Position numbers and translations under genes: made by a program. DNA of 60,370 bases from Verrucomicrobiales bacterium (GTDB lineage Bacteria > Verrucomicrobiota > Verrucomicrobiia > Verrucomicrobiales > DEV007). Positions 1 through 9,080 of this stretch are shown piece after piece (position 1 is the stretch's first letter; each line of letters opens with the position of its first letter). The notes beneath the pieces were generated by a model, which was given only the letters and a program-made list of their open reading frames with translations, had not been told where the DNA came from and did not search any database. The DNA lies in assembly GCA_022361255.1 (NCBI GenBank), contig JAKSBG010000378.1, positions 1 to 60,370 on the forward strand, written 5' to 3'.

Positions 1-491
1 ATGTTGTCGATGCGAAGAATCTGAATTGGAATAAGCAGGTGCAAACTTTAGATGCGCTAGAGAATCTCTTGAATACCGTGTCGCCGGGTTGCGGAGTTGT
101 TGTATCTGATATTCCCAATGAGCGATTGGCCGATGTTCTTAGCGCTTTAGATTGCCCCCGAAATTCAGGCGAATTCGACGGTCCGGCTCTTCCCGGCGAA
201 TGTCCTGCGGTCGAAGAGCTCTACGACCGGATTGATCGAGCTCCGGGACTCGCAATTGATCTTGAAAACGACCCGGAGAACTCCGGTATGCTTCGCCTCG
301 TAATTTGCTGCAAAGGCGAGCGTATCGACCTCGCAGGCGATGCAGCTCCTCTGGCGGAACTTTCGAGCTGTGTTTCTATCGGGGAGAAGCGATCACTCGG
401 ACAGCTTCTGGAGGGAGAAGAGATTCCGGAAGAGTGGAAGGATGCTTCGGTCCAGGAGGTTTCCCCTCTTCTTTTGCGTCTACTGCAGTAA
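1..491 (+). CDS. C-terminal part of an unrecognised protein, cut by the left edge
   Basis: The frame is open from base 3 to a TAA at 489-491, so the gene almost certainly begins before the window; an internal GTG at 39 is not a convincing start. The visible ~162 residues are acidic, with no membrane segment and no motif I recognise. The segment around residues 30-40 (GCGVVVSDIP) could be a strand-loop-strand of an alpha/beta fold, which is weak evidence. It lies 30 bp before the sugar aminotransferase gene in the same direction, so it probably belongs to the polysaccharide cluster. Its first visible codons (GTC GAT GCG AA) recur in frame in a 45-codon remnant at 9944-10081. Function unknown. 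Confidence 0.6.
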   Translation, partial: VVDAKNLNWNKQVQTLDALENLLNTVSPGCGVVVSDIPNERLADVLSALDCPRNSGEFDGPALPGECPAVEELYDRIDRAPGLAIDLENDPENSGMLRLVICCKGERIDLAGDAAPLAELSSCVSIGEKRSLGQLLEGEEIPEEWKDASVQEVSPLLLRLLQ

Positions 492-521
492 ACAATCAGC
501 CCAAAAGGCACTTTCGAAAAT

Positions 522-1589
522 ATGGAGGAAACCGGAGTTGTGATCGCGGGAACGAATAAAGAGGATGCCGTTTCGCTCCTTGCTGAAGCCTCGGGTGGCG
601 GAAGAGCTCTGCTCACCCCCTCCTGCACCGCTGCGCTGGAGATGTCAGCCCTGCTGCTGGACATTGAGCCCGGAGATGAGGTGATTATGCCGAGCTTTAC
701 CTTCGTCTCGACTGCGAGTGCCTTCGTGCTACGTGGAGGTGTTCCGGTGTTCGTAGACATCCGTCCTGACACCCTGAATATCGATGAAAGCCAGATCGAG
801 CAGGCCATTACCGACAGAACGAAAGCCATTGTCGTAGTTCATTACGCCGGGGTGGGGTGTGAGATGGATGCAATCTGTCGAATTGCGGAGAAACACAAGC
901 TTCCCGTCATTGAAGACAACGCGCATGGACTCTTTGGGAAATATCGGGGAAAGGCTCTGGGATCTTTCGGTTCACTCGCTACTTTGAGTTTTCATCACAC
1001 CAAGAATTTTTCCACAGGAGAGGGAGGCGCGCTCATTGTAAACGATCCGGATCTGATGGACCGCGCAGAGATCATTCGTGACAAGGGAACGAATCGCAGC
1101 CGTTTTCTCAAGGGGATGGAGGAGAAATACACCTGGGTGGATCTCGGCTCGAGCTTTCTCATGTCAGATCTGCTTGTTCCTGTTTTGGAAGAACAGCTGC
1201 GCCGTGCCGATGAGATTCAGGCAAAACGGAAGGCGATTTGGGATCGCTATGCTTCCGGTCTCGGCGAATGGGCGGAGGAAAAGGGGGTGTCATTGCCATT
1301 CGTTCCGGAGGAATGTGAGTCGGCCTGGCACCTTCACTACATGCAGATGCCGGATCACGAATCGAGAGGGGAGCTTCTTGATCATCTCAACGAGCGGGGG
1401 CACCGCGCCACCTTCCATTATCTACCGCTGGATCGCTCACCGGTAGGGGAAAAGGTCGGGCGGAGTATCGACGGTTGCCCGGTTACGCAGAGTGTTTCCA
1501 GTCGCCTCCTGCGTCTTCCGTTTCACAATGGCCTCGAGGCTGAAGAGCAGGGGCGAATTGTGGAAGCGGTAAAAGAGTGGCGAGGGTAG
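522..1589 (+). CDS. wecE: dTDP-4-amino-4,6-dideoxygalactose transaminase (WecE/RffA-like, DegT/DnrJ/EryC1/StrS family)
   Basis: PLP-dependent sugar aminotransferase that aminates C4 of a dTDP-4-keto-6-deoxyhexose for surface glycans. The body matches WecE/RffA closely from memory: LLTPSCTAALEM near residue 31, PGDEVIMPSFTFVSTASAFVLR near 50-71, VHYAGVGCEMD near 107, and the PLP lysine K161 in SFHHTKN, followed by GEGGA. The N-terminus is odd: it is about 10 residues shorter than the family and does not resemble it before residue 29. ATG 522 lacks a Shine-Dalgarno, whereas GTG 540 has GGAGG about 9 bp upstream, so translation may start at 540. No in-frame start exists between the upstream stop (489) and 522. 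The sugar it acts on is inferred from family only. Confidence 0.88.
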   Translation: MEETGVVIAGTNKEDAVSLLAEASGGGRALLTPSCTAALEMSALLLDIEPGDEVIMPSFTFVSTASAFVLRGGVPVFVDIRPDTLNIDESQIEQAITDRTKAIVVVHYAGVGCEMDAICRIAEKHKLPVIEDNAHGLFGKYRGKALGSFGSLATLSFHHTKNFSTGEGGALIVNDPDLMDRAEIIRDKGTNRSRFLKGMEEKYTWVDLGSSFLMSDLLVPVLEEQLRRADEIQAKRKAIWDRYASGLGEWAEEKGVSLPFVPEECESAWHLHYMQMPDHESRGELLDHLNERGHRATFHYLPLDRSPVGEKVGRSIDGCPVTQSVSSRLLRLPFHNGLEAEEQGRIVEAVKEWRG

Positions 1590-1649
1590 CGAGGGAATCG
1601 AAATCCGGTTCTCGCACCACACCGTAAAATTTCTTTATCCTGTTTCACC

Positions 1650-2420
1650 ATGTGGGTATTCACTTCTTCAATCGGCCGATCCGGAACCAGATACTTGTCG
1701 GAAGCGGTCGGAAATCTTTCCGATATCGCCAGTTTTCATCTCGCTGAACCCTATTGCAACGGTGAGGCTTTTGTGAGAATCAATGAAGGAGAGCAGGTTG
1801 CGGAGCTGGACGAAAAGCTCCATCAGATCAAGCGTGATGCTGCCGAAACCGGGCATTACTTCGAATCAAACCCCATGTTCGTGAGAGGATTTGGAGAGAC
1901 GGTGTTGAAGTCGGGAAATGACTTCGGAGTGATTCAGCTGCTGCGAGATCCGATGGAGGTGGCAAAAAGTTATCGGAATCGTGATTCCTATCCCGGACAT
2001 CCCGGTCGTCCCTGGCGTCTGCCACTGAATACGGCAAAGTCATTGCTGCGAGTGGAGGCCGGGTTGACTCCCTACCAGGAGAACCTGGTCGACTGGCTGG
2101 AGAATGAGCTTCGGCTCCATGCCTTCCGGGACGATTCTTTCCCGGTGACGCCGCTTTACTTTTCAGAACTGGGTAATTCGGAAAAGATCGCGGCAATTCT
2201 CTCGGGATTTGGTGTCCCGGTGAAAGAGGCTGCCAGGGATAGTTCGGAACTGGATCGAAACGAGAATGTGATTGCGACAGACGTCGAGGAACAGGATTGG
2301 GAGGAGGCATCAACGCTTTTGCAGATTCTTCGCGGTGCCGCGTTTTCCCGCGATCTGTTTCTCGATCCGGTCTACGATCCCTTTCCCTTTATTGGGCGCT
2401 TGCGGGAAGAAGTGGTTTAG
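1650..2420 (+). CDS. sulfotransferase-like protein
   Basis: Probable PAPS-dependent sulfotransferase or a P-loop relative. The N-terminal strand-loop SSIGRSGTRYLS (residues 6-17) has the position and character of the 5'-phosphosulfate loop. LLRDPMEVAKSYRNR (about residues 98-112) fits the 3'-phosphate-binding RDP...S segment of sulfotransferases. There is no signal peptide, so it should act in the cytoplasm on a lipid-linked or nucleotide-linked sugar. It follows the aminotransferase by 60 bp and precedes a methyltransferase by 24 bp in the same direction, pointing to a tailoring role in the polysaccharide locus. The acceptor cannot be told from sequence. Confidence 0.7.
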   Translation: MWVFTSSIGRSGTRYLSEAVGNLSDIASFHLAEPYCNGEAFVRINEGEQVAELDEKLHQIKRDAAETGHYFESNPMFVRGFGETVLKSGNDFGVIQLLRDPMEVAKSYRNRDSYPGHPGRPWRLPLNTAKSLLRVEAGLTPYQENLVDWLENELRLHAFRDDSFPVTPLYFSELGNSEKIAAILSGFGVPVKEAARDSSELDRNENVIATDVEEQDWEEASTLLQILRGAAFSRDLFLDPVYDPFPFIGRLREEVV

Positions 2421-2444
2421 AGAAACGCACAGACGAAAATTGAG

Positions 2445-3062
2445 ATGGATTACAACGAATTCTACAGTGAGAAAGGCGGGTTCAAGGCAGGGTCTCTGGA
2501 ATGGCTGCAGGAGCATACGGACCTTTTCGAAGTCGAGCCCGGCACTCTTCTTGACGCAGGTTGTGGAGACGGGGAATGGAGTATTCTCCTCGCGGGACGG
2601 CACGAAGTGACCGGCCTGGATTTGTCGGAAAAAGGAATTGAGTCAGCCAGAGCGCGAGTTTTGGGGGATGGCGAATCAATGCCCGGCGGTTCGGCTCAGT
2701 TTTTTTGTCGGGATGCGCTCGTTCCGGAAGACGAAGAGACCTGGGACTACGTGTTTTGCCGTGCCCCCTCCTTTCTCAACCTTCCCACCTCCGATCCTTT
2801 GTTTGCCGAGCGAATCAGAAGTCTGATGGATCGCTGCAACAAAGCCTTTTATTACATCAAATATTCCGCTGCCCCGTACGAGCGGTGGGTAGAGAGCAAT
2901 TACTTCCGGGGATTTGATACGGTGCCGGATACCTCTCCGGATTCGCGTTGGTATTACAACGATCCGGAAAAGGTGAGGGCCTGCCTCGAAGGAATCGATT
3001 GCGGAGAGGTCGAGGTCAGTGAAGCGGGGAACTATTTTATCGCGAAAGTCTCAGTACGGTAG
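2445..3062 (+). CDS. class I SAM-dependent methyltransferase
   Basis: Small soluble methyltransferase of 205 residues. Motif I is LLDAGCGDGEWSILLA (about residues 36-51), an acidic residue follows the second strand (VTGLDLS), and CRDALVPEDEETWDYVFCRAPS fits motifs II-III. This is a standard Rossmann SAM fold without extra domains. It is 24 bp downstream of the sulfotransferase-like gene and probably co-transcribed. In this setting a sugar or lipid carrier intermediate is the likely methyl acceptor, which is inferred from context only. Confidence 0.8.
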   Translation: MDYNEFYSEKGGFKAGSLEWLQEHTDLFEVEPGTLLDAGCGDGEWSILLAGRHEVTGLDLSEKGIESARARVLGDGESMPGGSAQFFCRDALVPEDEETWDYVFCRAPSFLNLPTSDPLFAERIRSLMDRCNKAFYYIKYSAAPYERWVESNYFRGFDTVPDTSPDSRWYYNDPEKVRACLEGIDCGEVEVSEAGNYFIAKVSVR

Positions 3063-3093
3063 CGGGTACGCTTTGGCGAATTTCGGGTAGGAG

Positions 3094-5211
3094 ATGCAAA
3101 GAGAAGATTGGAGATTCATGGAAAAGCCCGGTCAAAACGGTATCGGGAGTGGATCCTACGGGTCGGGGGTTTCGAAACGTGCCATCATTGGCCTCTCGAT
3201 TCTACTGGGGCTGGCCTGGTTGATTCAGTGGATCTTTCTCGTGGGGATGGGAAACCGCGGATTCGACATTACGGACGAGGGGTATTTCCTGAGTAAAATC
3301 CTTTATCAGGCGGAAACTAAGGCGGTAGGAACTGCCTCCTTTCTCTATCTGGCTGAGCTTCTCAGGACTCTTGGCGACTACGGGATTCTACGTCAGGTTT
3401 GCATTGTTCTGATGGGCATTAGCGGTCTGCTGCCCGGATTTGCCCTCGCCTACCTCACTGCACAAAGAGGAACTCAGTCGTCCTTGATTGCCCCGGCGAC
3501 GGTATTTCTTCCAGTTTTCACCGCGATTGGAGCCATGCTCTATTACTATCGCTTTCATCCTGTCCCGACATACAACTGGGCCTGTTCGCTCTGCCTCAAC
3601 ATTTGGATCGCTTCGGTAATCCTTTTTTGTACGCGGAAATCCGGGTGGGCGATCTACCTTGCCGGAGCGTTCGCAGCGTTTGCCCTGATCGCCAAGCCAT
3701 CGTCCGGCGGAATTGCGGGTTTGCTAACGGGGATCCTGGTAATGGTCCTGCTGGGGTTTTCCCGAAAGATGTGGATGAGCCTGGTCTGGTTGGCGCTGGG
3801 GTCGGCGTCAGCTGTTTTGATTCATCTTTTTGTGATCCCGGGGGGGATGGAATCTGTTCTGGGAGTGAAAGAGGTCGTGGCGATGCGGGATGCGATGGGG
3901 AATGAAACTTCGACGTTCTATCTCTTTCAGAAGGCGGGGATTGACCTGATTGAATTGCTCGGCCTTTCGCTACGGATATCATGGATTGCGTTGCCGATGG
4001 TGGCGGCATTGCTCTTTCGATCACGAGTGGGAGGGATTCTTTCTTCTGTCGTATTTCTAGGGGCGGTGTGTTTTGCCTGGCCGACAATGAAAGAAGGGTT
4101 TGCGGGGAGTGGGGGATTCAAGAGTGTCATGGCTTTGAACTTCATGTTTCTGCTTTTTATTGGAGGGACGGCTGCGTTTCGACTGCCGATCCCGTGGAAA
4201 GAAATAGTCCGAAACCGCCGGGCCTGGTGCCTTTTGGTGCTGTTATTGGCGTTTCCCCTCATCGGGGCATTCGGAACAGGAAATAAAATCTATGCCAACA
4301 TGCTATTGCATCAGTGCGGTTGGTTTGCCGTTTTCGGGGCGGCTCTGCTGTTCTCGCGCTTCAACGCTATAGGTGCAGCGGTTACGGCATGCGTGGTCGG
4401 GCTGATCGGCGTGTTGGTCCCCGTAAAGGGAGCAGTCGAGGCACCGCAACGTCTTGCTTCCGGCATTCTCGATCAGGGAGATACAAGGGTCACGATCGGA
4501 AATGACGACGGGCAGCTCTATCTCGACCGGGATAGCGCGCAGGCTCTGGGGAATTTGAAGGCCGGAATGGACAAGGCCGGAATTCCGGAAAAAGCGCCGG
4601 TTCTTGCTTTCTGTGATATTCCCGGTCTGGTGATCGGGACGGGACGCCTGTTGCCTGGATGCTTCTGGTTCTTTTCTCACGATGAAGGCTTTGATATGAA
4701 GGCCCTCAATACTTATCAGATGGAGCAGCTGCAGTTTTCAAGCCATCCGCCCATTCTGATGGAGAACGGCCCGTTCACGGCATCCGTCGTGCCGGACCTT
4801 CGCAAGTACGGAATCGATTTCCCGGCTTCCTACCGTCGCCAGACACGGTTGGTGTGGCCGGCTCAGAACCGCAAATACAAACGGGAGATTGATCTTTGGG
4901 TGCCGGGAACGGGAGAGAAGATTGTTACCGGGAAAGTGACTCTCCCGATAGAAATGCCGAGAGTTCGCGAGTTCCGAAAAGATCAGAATGTCATTTTTCC
5001 GATTGAGGTGGACGGAGAGCCCGTTGGCCTTCCGATTCAAATGGGAGGGGAAAGAACGAAGGGGTATTATCTCTACAGCGGATCGAAACTTTGGATTCAC
5101 AGAGTGATCACGTTGGATGAACTACCACAGGATTACCGGATCTTCGAATCCGAGAAGGAGATCAAAACTGTGATCCAGGAATACACCGTTCTACCGGATT
5201 GGGTCGAGTAG
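3094..5211 (+). CDS. polytopic membrane protein, GT-C/PMT-like glycosyltransferase candidate
   Basis: A 705-residue protein with about 10-11 hydrophobic segments between residues 28 and 460, then a ~240-residue hydrophilic C-terminal domain. Just after the first helix lies DITDEGYFL (about residues 58-66). An acidic Asp-Glu pair in the first extracytoplasmic loop is the typical catalytic signature of GT-C enzymes such as the PMT/ArnT families, which use polyprenyl-phosphate sugars outside the membrane. ATG 3094 has GGAG only 3 bp away; ATG 3118 is an alternative that loses 8 residues. It lies between a methyltransferase and asnB. It could instead be an uncharacterised O-unit transfer or polymerisation factor; the GT-C call rests on topology and one motif. 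Confidence 0.55.
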   Translation: MQREDWRFMEKPGQNGIGSGSYGSGVSKRAIIGLSILLGLAWLIQWIFLVGMGNRGFDITDEGYFLSKILYQAETKAVGTASFLYLAELLRTLGDYGILRQVCIVLMGISGLLPGFALAYLTAQRGTQSSLIAPATVFLPVFTAIGAMLYYYRFHPVPTYNWACSLCLNIWIASVILFCTRKSGWAIYLAGAFAAFALIAKPSSGGIAGLLTGILVMVLLGFSRKMWMSLVWLALGSASAVLIHLFVIPGGMESVLGVKEVVAMRDAMGNETSTFYLFQKAGIDLIELLGLSLRISWIALPMVAALLFRSRVGGILSSVVFLGAVCFAWPTMKEGFAGSGGFKSVMALNFMFLLFIGGTAAFRLPIPWKEIVRNRRAWCLLVLLLAFPLIGAFGTGNKIYANMLLHQCGWFAVFGAALLFSRFNAIGAAVTACVVGLIGVLVPVKGAVEAPQRLASGILDQGDTRVTIGNDDGQLYLDRDSAQALGNLKAGMDKAGIPEKAPVLAFCDIPGLVIGTGRLLPGCFWFFSHDEGFDMKALNTYQMEQLQFSSHPPILMENGPFTASVVPDLRKYGIDFPASYRRQTRLVWPAQNRKYKREIDLWVPGTGEKIVTGKVTLPIEMPRVREFRKDQNVIFPIEVDGEPVGLPIQMGGERTKGYYLYSGSKLWIHRVITLDELPQDYRIFESEKEIKTVIQEYTVLPDWVE

Positions 5212-5235
5212 AAGGAAAGCGTAACGAATTGAAAC

Positions 5236-6996
5236 ATGTGTGGAATTGTCGGAATCGTTAGCAAAAGCTATGAAAGGGGGGCTCGTGATCGTTTGCGATG
5301 TATGATCAACGTGAATCAGTTTCGTGGCCCTGATAGTTCAGGAATTGCCGTTGCCGGAAGCGTAGGCCTGGGACACAACAGGCTTGCGATTCTCGATTTG
5401 GATGATCGCTCCAATCAGCCAATGAGCAGGAACGGACTCGTTCTCGTTTTCAACGGCGAAATATACAATTATCGGGAATTGAGAGCTGAACTGGCGGACG
5501 AGTGGGAGTTCAAGACGGAAAGTGACACGGAGGTGATCCTTGCGTCTTATTACAAATGGGGGCGCAGGTGCGTAGAGCGTTTCAATGGTGAATGGGCACT
5601 TGCTCTACTGGATGAGAAAAAAGGTGAATTGTTTTTAAGTCGTGATCGGTTCGGGATTAAACCTTTGTATATTCTTGAAGACGAAAACGAGATCGTTTTT
5701 GCATCTGAGGTTCGGAATATCAAAGCAGTTCGCCCGGAGTTGCAACCGAGTGAAGAACGCCTGATCGAATTCATTGAGCGCGGCAAAAATGAGTATCCCG
5801 ACAAAACCTTGTTCGAGAGAATAAGGCCATTGTCGGCAGGGCATTCTCTCATTGTGAAGTTGAAAGATTTTTCGACGAAGTGTTTTGAATATTACGGTCA
5901 GGAGCAATTGTTGGGGCGTGATGTGCCTGAGTCGTTCGATGACGCAGTAGATGCGTTTGGGGAACTGTTTGAGGATTCTGTTCGACTTCGACTTCGAGCG
6001 GATGTTCCTGTAGGAGTCTGTTTGTCTGGGGGGTTGGATTCCTCTCTGATTGCTGGTGTGGTAGCTCGGCTACAGGGGAGTGACGGGCTTTACACCTACT
6101 CCGGCATTGCTCCCGGGTTTTCCTGTGATGAAAGCCGGTATTCAGATGCTGTTGCCGCAAAATGGAAAACTCATCATACACGAATTAAGCTGACCAGCGA
6201 GGATCTTAAATGCGGAATCGAGGAGGTTACCCGTGCTCTCGATTCTCCGGTAGGAGGGCTGAGCCCGATAGGTCGCCTCAGGGTTTTGCGGCGTGCATCT
6301 AAGGATGTGACGGTTGTGTTGGATGGGCAGGGAGGAGACGAACTCCTTTCGGGATATCACCGTTTTCATCGGGAATACCAAAAACTGGACAGCGCTTATA
6401 AAGGTGTCGACGGAGTCTCAACGAGAAAGAAGAGGATTCCCGTAAAGAAGTTGCTGGGGCCGGCTTTGGAACCGTTCTATAGGAAAAGGGTTAAGGATCT
6501 GAACCCTGCGTTGGTAGAAGCACCCGATCCAGTGACTAATCTACAGTATGGAGCGTTGATGGGATCCGGACTCGGGTCTCTTCTTCACACTGAAGACCGG
6601 CTCACTATGTGGCATTCGATGGAGGGAAGAGTGCCTTTTTTGGATCACAGGTTAGTCGAGTTTTGTTTTTCTTCGCCCTTGTCTTCTCGCATCAACCACC
6701 GCGAGGATAAGCGCCTTGCGAGGGAATTTGCGAGACGAAACGATTTAGTTCCTGGTGAAGTAATTGACCGGACCGATAAACTTGGTTTCTCCACTCCGTA
6801 TGCTGAATTTTTGCGTGATTTCCGGGCTATGAATTCCTTATTCCGGAATTATCGGGAATATTCGGATAAAGAGAATGAAGTGTTTTTTGACAGCGCTCAA
6901 TTGGACCGGATGTGTAGATACCATCTTCTAGATGAAGGTGATGAAGCAGATCGCATTGGGAGAGTTCTTTCCGTCATGGACTATTTACATACATGA
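5236..6996 (+). CDS. asnB: asparagine synthase (glutamine-hydrolysing)
   Basis: Class II glutamine amidotransferase fused to an ATP pyrophosphatase domain. Cys2 follows the initiator Met (MCGIVGIV), giving the N-terminal nucleophile after Met removal. N-terminal domain markers are RGPDSSG (about 30) and FNGEIYNY (about 75). The PP-loop SGGLDSS sits near residue 265. Its 586 residues are close to the usual AsnB length. In polysaccharide clusters such paralogues commonly amidate uronic acids or amino-sugar carboxylates rather than making free asparagine; here this is inference. The stop overlaps the next start (ATGA at 6993-6996), so it is translationally coupled to the membrane protein. It is more AT-rich than the flanking genes. 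Confidence 0.92.
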   Translation: MCGIVGIVSKSYERGARDRLRCMINVNQFRGPDSSGIAVAGSVGLGHNRLAILDLDDRSNQPMSRNGLVLVFNGEIYNYRELRAELADEWEFKTESDTEVILASYYKWGRRCVERFNGEWALALLDEKKGELFLSRDRFGIKPLYILEDENEIVFASEVRNIKAVRPELQPSEERLIEFIERGKNEYPDKTLFERIRPLSAGHSLIVKLKDFSTKCFEYYGQEQLLGRDVPESFDDAVDAFGELFEDSVRLRLRADVPVGVCLSGGLDSSLIAGVVARLQGSDGLYTYSGIAPGFSCDESRYSDAVAAKWKTHHTRIKLTSEDLKCGIEEVTRALDSPVGGLSPIGRLRVLRRASKDVTVVLDGQGGDELLSGYHRFHREYQKLDSAYKGVDGVSTRKKRIPVKKLLGPALEPFYRKRVKDLNPALVEAPDPVTNLQYGALMGSGLGSLLHTEDRLTMWHSMEGRVPFLDHRLVEFCFSSPLSSRINHREDKRLAREFARRNDLVPGEVIDRTDKLGFSTPYAEFLRDFRAMNSLFRNYREYSDKENEVFFDSAQLDRMCRYHLLDEGDEADRIGRVLSVMDYLHT

Positions 6997-8063
6997 TTGG
7001 ATCCATTCGTTCCTATTTCACGGTCTTCCGGTGGCTGCTTGCCGTCGTGTTGAAGATCGGAAGAAAATATGTCCTCGGTGCATTCGTCATGGACCTCGTG
7101 GCGATGGGCGCACTGGCGGTGGTTTATGGCGGGGTTCGCTCCGCGCTATCGCGGTTTTCTCCGGGGACGGAGGAGATTGAGATGGCCGGCTGGACCTTTT
7201 CTCTCTACGAAGCGCTGGGTATCGCTGCCGGTGCCGTTCTTCTCACGATGCTCCTGAACTCGGCCGCCCGGCTCGCTTCCCGAAGTCTGGCACTGAAAAC
7301 AATTCCAATTGCGGAAAAAGAAATTGCGGTGCGAATCTACCAAAAACTCAGTGAAATTCACCTGGCGGGTGAGAATGGGGAAAGTCCGGACGCGCAGCGA
7401 ATGATTACGCACTTCAGCCGTTCCGTCGGCCTGGGAGCCAGGCTCGTCGTCATGATTATCAGTGGAACGATGATGACGCTGTTCTTCGCTCTCGGGGCGA
7501 TGTGGTTTTCCCCGGTCACGGTCGCCGTCTTCGCCGTGATCGGGACGATATGCGGATATTTCCTGGTTCGAAACAACAAGAAAGTGACCGAGCTTTCCAG
7601 AAGGCTCCCGCGGGTAACCAGAAGGGGGCGCAAGGAGGTCGGGAAGATTCTTCAAAAAGAGAGCAAACGGGGGCGGATTGGCGAGAGCCTGGATGATATT
7701 GCCGAAATCTACGAGAAAGGTTCCTGCCGCGAATCATCGGAGTGTTACGGGGAAAGGCTGTTTCGAATTTACCTGAGCAATTTTATCACTACGGCGGGTG
7801 GCGCATTTGCTGTGGGAGTAACCATTTTGTTTCCTCTCCTTTTCAAAGGAAAAGAAGGTGGCGGCATGTTCGTCGATATTGCGATGATTATCGTTGGCAT
7901 CGCTCTGCTGCGGCAGGCTTTCGGAACGGCTGGAAGCGTGGCAACTTTTGTAACCAGACTGAACCTTCGCTACCGGGATCTGGTTGATTGTCGAAGATTT
8001 CTGGATCAGGGGATTCTCCCCGATATGGAGGTCATAGACGACTCCGAAGAGGAGGAAGGATGA
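6993..8063 (+). CDS. ABC-exporter-like transmembrane domain protein without ATPase
   Basis: 356 residues with about six hydrophobic helices (roughly 10-32, 68-92, 148-170, 172-194, 262-285, 293-312). The layout resembles the type I ABC exporter membrane domain, with a long charged loop (about 195-260) like the intracellular coupling helices. The protein ends in an acidic tail (DDSEEEEG) exactly where a nucleotide-binding domain would normally begin, and no Walker A, signature or Walker B motif is present. It overlaps asnB by 4 bp. It may pair with an ATPase encoded elsewhere or may have become a non-transport membrane factor. Family assignment is by topology only. Confidence 0.5.
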   Translation: MIGSIRSYFTVFRWLLAVVLKIGRKYVLGAFVMDLVAMGALAVVYGGVRSALSRFSPGTEEIEMAGWTFSLYEALGIAAGAVLLTMLLNSAARLASRSLALKTIPIAEKEIAVRIYQKLSEIHLAGENGESPDAQRMITHFSRSVGLGARLVVMIISGTMMTLFFALGAMWFSPVTVAVFAVIGTICGYFLVRNNKKVTELSRRLPRVTRRGRKEVGKILQKESKRGRIGESLDDIAEIYEKGSCRESSECYGERLFRIYLSNFITTAGGAFAVGVTILFPLLFKGKEGGGMFVDIAMIIVGIALLRQAFGTAGSVATFVTRLNLRYRDLVDCRRFLDQGILPDMEVIDDSEEEEG

Positions 8064-8108
8064 TTGCGGAGGGCTGAAGTTTTACTAATTAAAAATCTGT
8101 AAGAAACT
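8064..8108 (+). promoter_or_regulatory. AT-rich leader before the first NodB-like gene
   Basis: The 45-bp gap contains a run of A and T (about 8080-8107, with TTTTACTAATTAAAAA) that contrasts with the G+C-rich surroundings. It could hold a promoter for the 8109-9943 gene pair. I cannot identify convincing -35 and -10 boxes. Confidence 0.25.
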
Positions 8109-9080
8109 ATGCAATCACAAAGTGCCTATATACCGTTGTGCTACTATACTGGATTTCTCGAATTGTTGCGTGAGTTCGATGATATCTTTGAAGTGAAAAC
8201 TTTTCGGGATTTGAAGTGGGGTCGGGATTTCAACCACGAGGAATGTTATCCTTCGGAATGGGCGAAGTGGAATCTGACGTCGTCGCCCCGAAAGATTACC
8301 GTAGTCATCCAGCATGACGTGGATTCACGCCCTGAACGGAGCTGGTTGGCCGCGAGGGAGGAGGAGAAACTGAATATTCCATCAACGTTTATGATCTTTA
8401 ATAATCGAATCGGCAGGAAAGTGTATGAGAAAGAAGGTCGGATGGAATACACCGGCTACTTCGTTGATTACGATCTCCTCCACAAGCTGACTGCGAAAGG
8501 ATGGGATGTGGGATACCACACCAACGCGATGGATCTGGCGCTGTTCGATGATGATTTGGCAAAGCGAATTTTCCTCCGTGATGTCCGTGAATTACGGGAG
8601 TCGTTTGATATTCGTTTCTTTTCCCCTCATGGAGGTCTGCGCTCCCCGACCGGGCGCACGAACAACTGCATTACGCCCCCTGATTTGGAAAAACTGGACC
8701 TCCGATGGGTCCATAACCGGTTTGCAGCACGGTTTCACGGACAATGGAGTGACGGAGGAATAAACTCTCCGAAGCGGGATCCGGGAAACAGAGATTTGAG
8801 ACTATTCGTCGCTGGAATGGAGCCTGGCAGGCGCTATCGTATTTTGACCCATCCGCAGTATTACGATCACGAGTTTGATGGAAACTCCGGCAGGATAGGT
8901 GAGGCTTCGTGGTTTCGTGACGTCGAAAATCTCGTCAATTCCGGGAAATCTGATGAGATTTGGAAAGATGTCCGTGACAATTTCTCTGTAATGCGTGAGA
9001 AGTTGCGGGTAAAGCCCTTTTCTCTCGGGAAGGCGACAGCCAGAAAATTTTTAGGAATTGTAAAACGAATCAAGAAATGA
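8109..9080 (+). CDS. NodB-like polysaccharide deacetylase-fold protein
   Basis: 323-residue soluble protein. VIQHDVDS (H69, D70, D72) matches the metal/catalytic strand of the carbohydrate esterase 4 (NodB) fold, GYHTNAMD (about 137-144) offers the downstream histidine, FFSPHGG (about 174-180) fits the following strand, and ILTHPQYY (about 238-245) the late conserved histidine. There is no signal peptide, unlike most peptidoglycan deacetylases, so a cytoplasmic step on a lipid-linked glycan is likely. It overlaps the next gene by 4 bp (ATGA at 9077-9080). A second protein with the same core is at 10938. Substrate unknown; it could also be a non-catalytic relative. Confidence 0.6.
   Translation: MQSQSAYIPLCYYTGFLELLREFDDIFEVKTFRDLKWGRDFNHEECYPSEWAKWNLTSSPRKITVVIQHDVDSRPERSWLAAREEEKLNIPSTFMIFNNRIGRKVYEKEGRMEYTGYFVDYDLLHKLTAKGWDVGYHTNAMDLALFDDDLAKRIFLRDVRELRESFDIRFFSPHGGLRSPTGRTNNCITPPDLEKLDLRWVHNRFAARFHGQWSDGGINSPKRDPGNRDLRLFVAGMEPGRRYRILTHPQYYDHEFDGNSGRIGEASWFRDVENLVNSGKSDEIWKDVRDNFSVMREKLRVKPFSLGKATARKFLGIVKRIKK

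Noticed and set aside
1636-1644. TATCCTGTT before the sulfotransferase-like gene as an array unit
   Set aside because: Matches 7 of 9 and the nearest similar sequence (1602) is 34 bp away, not on the 22-bp register.
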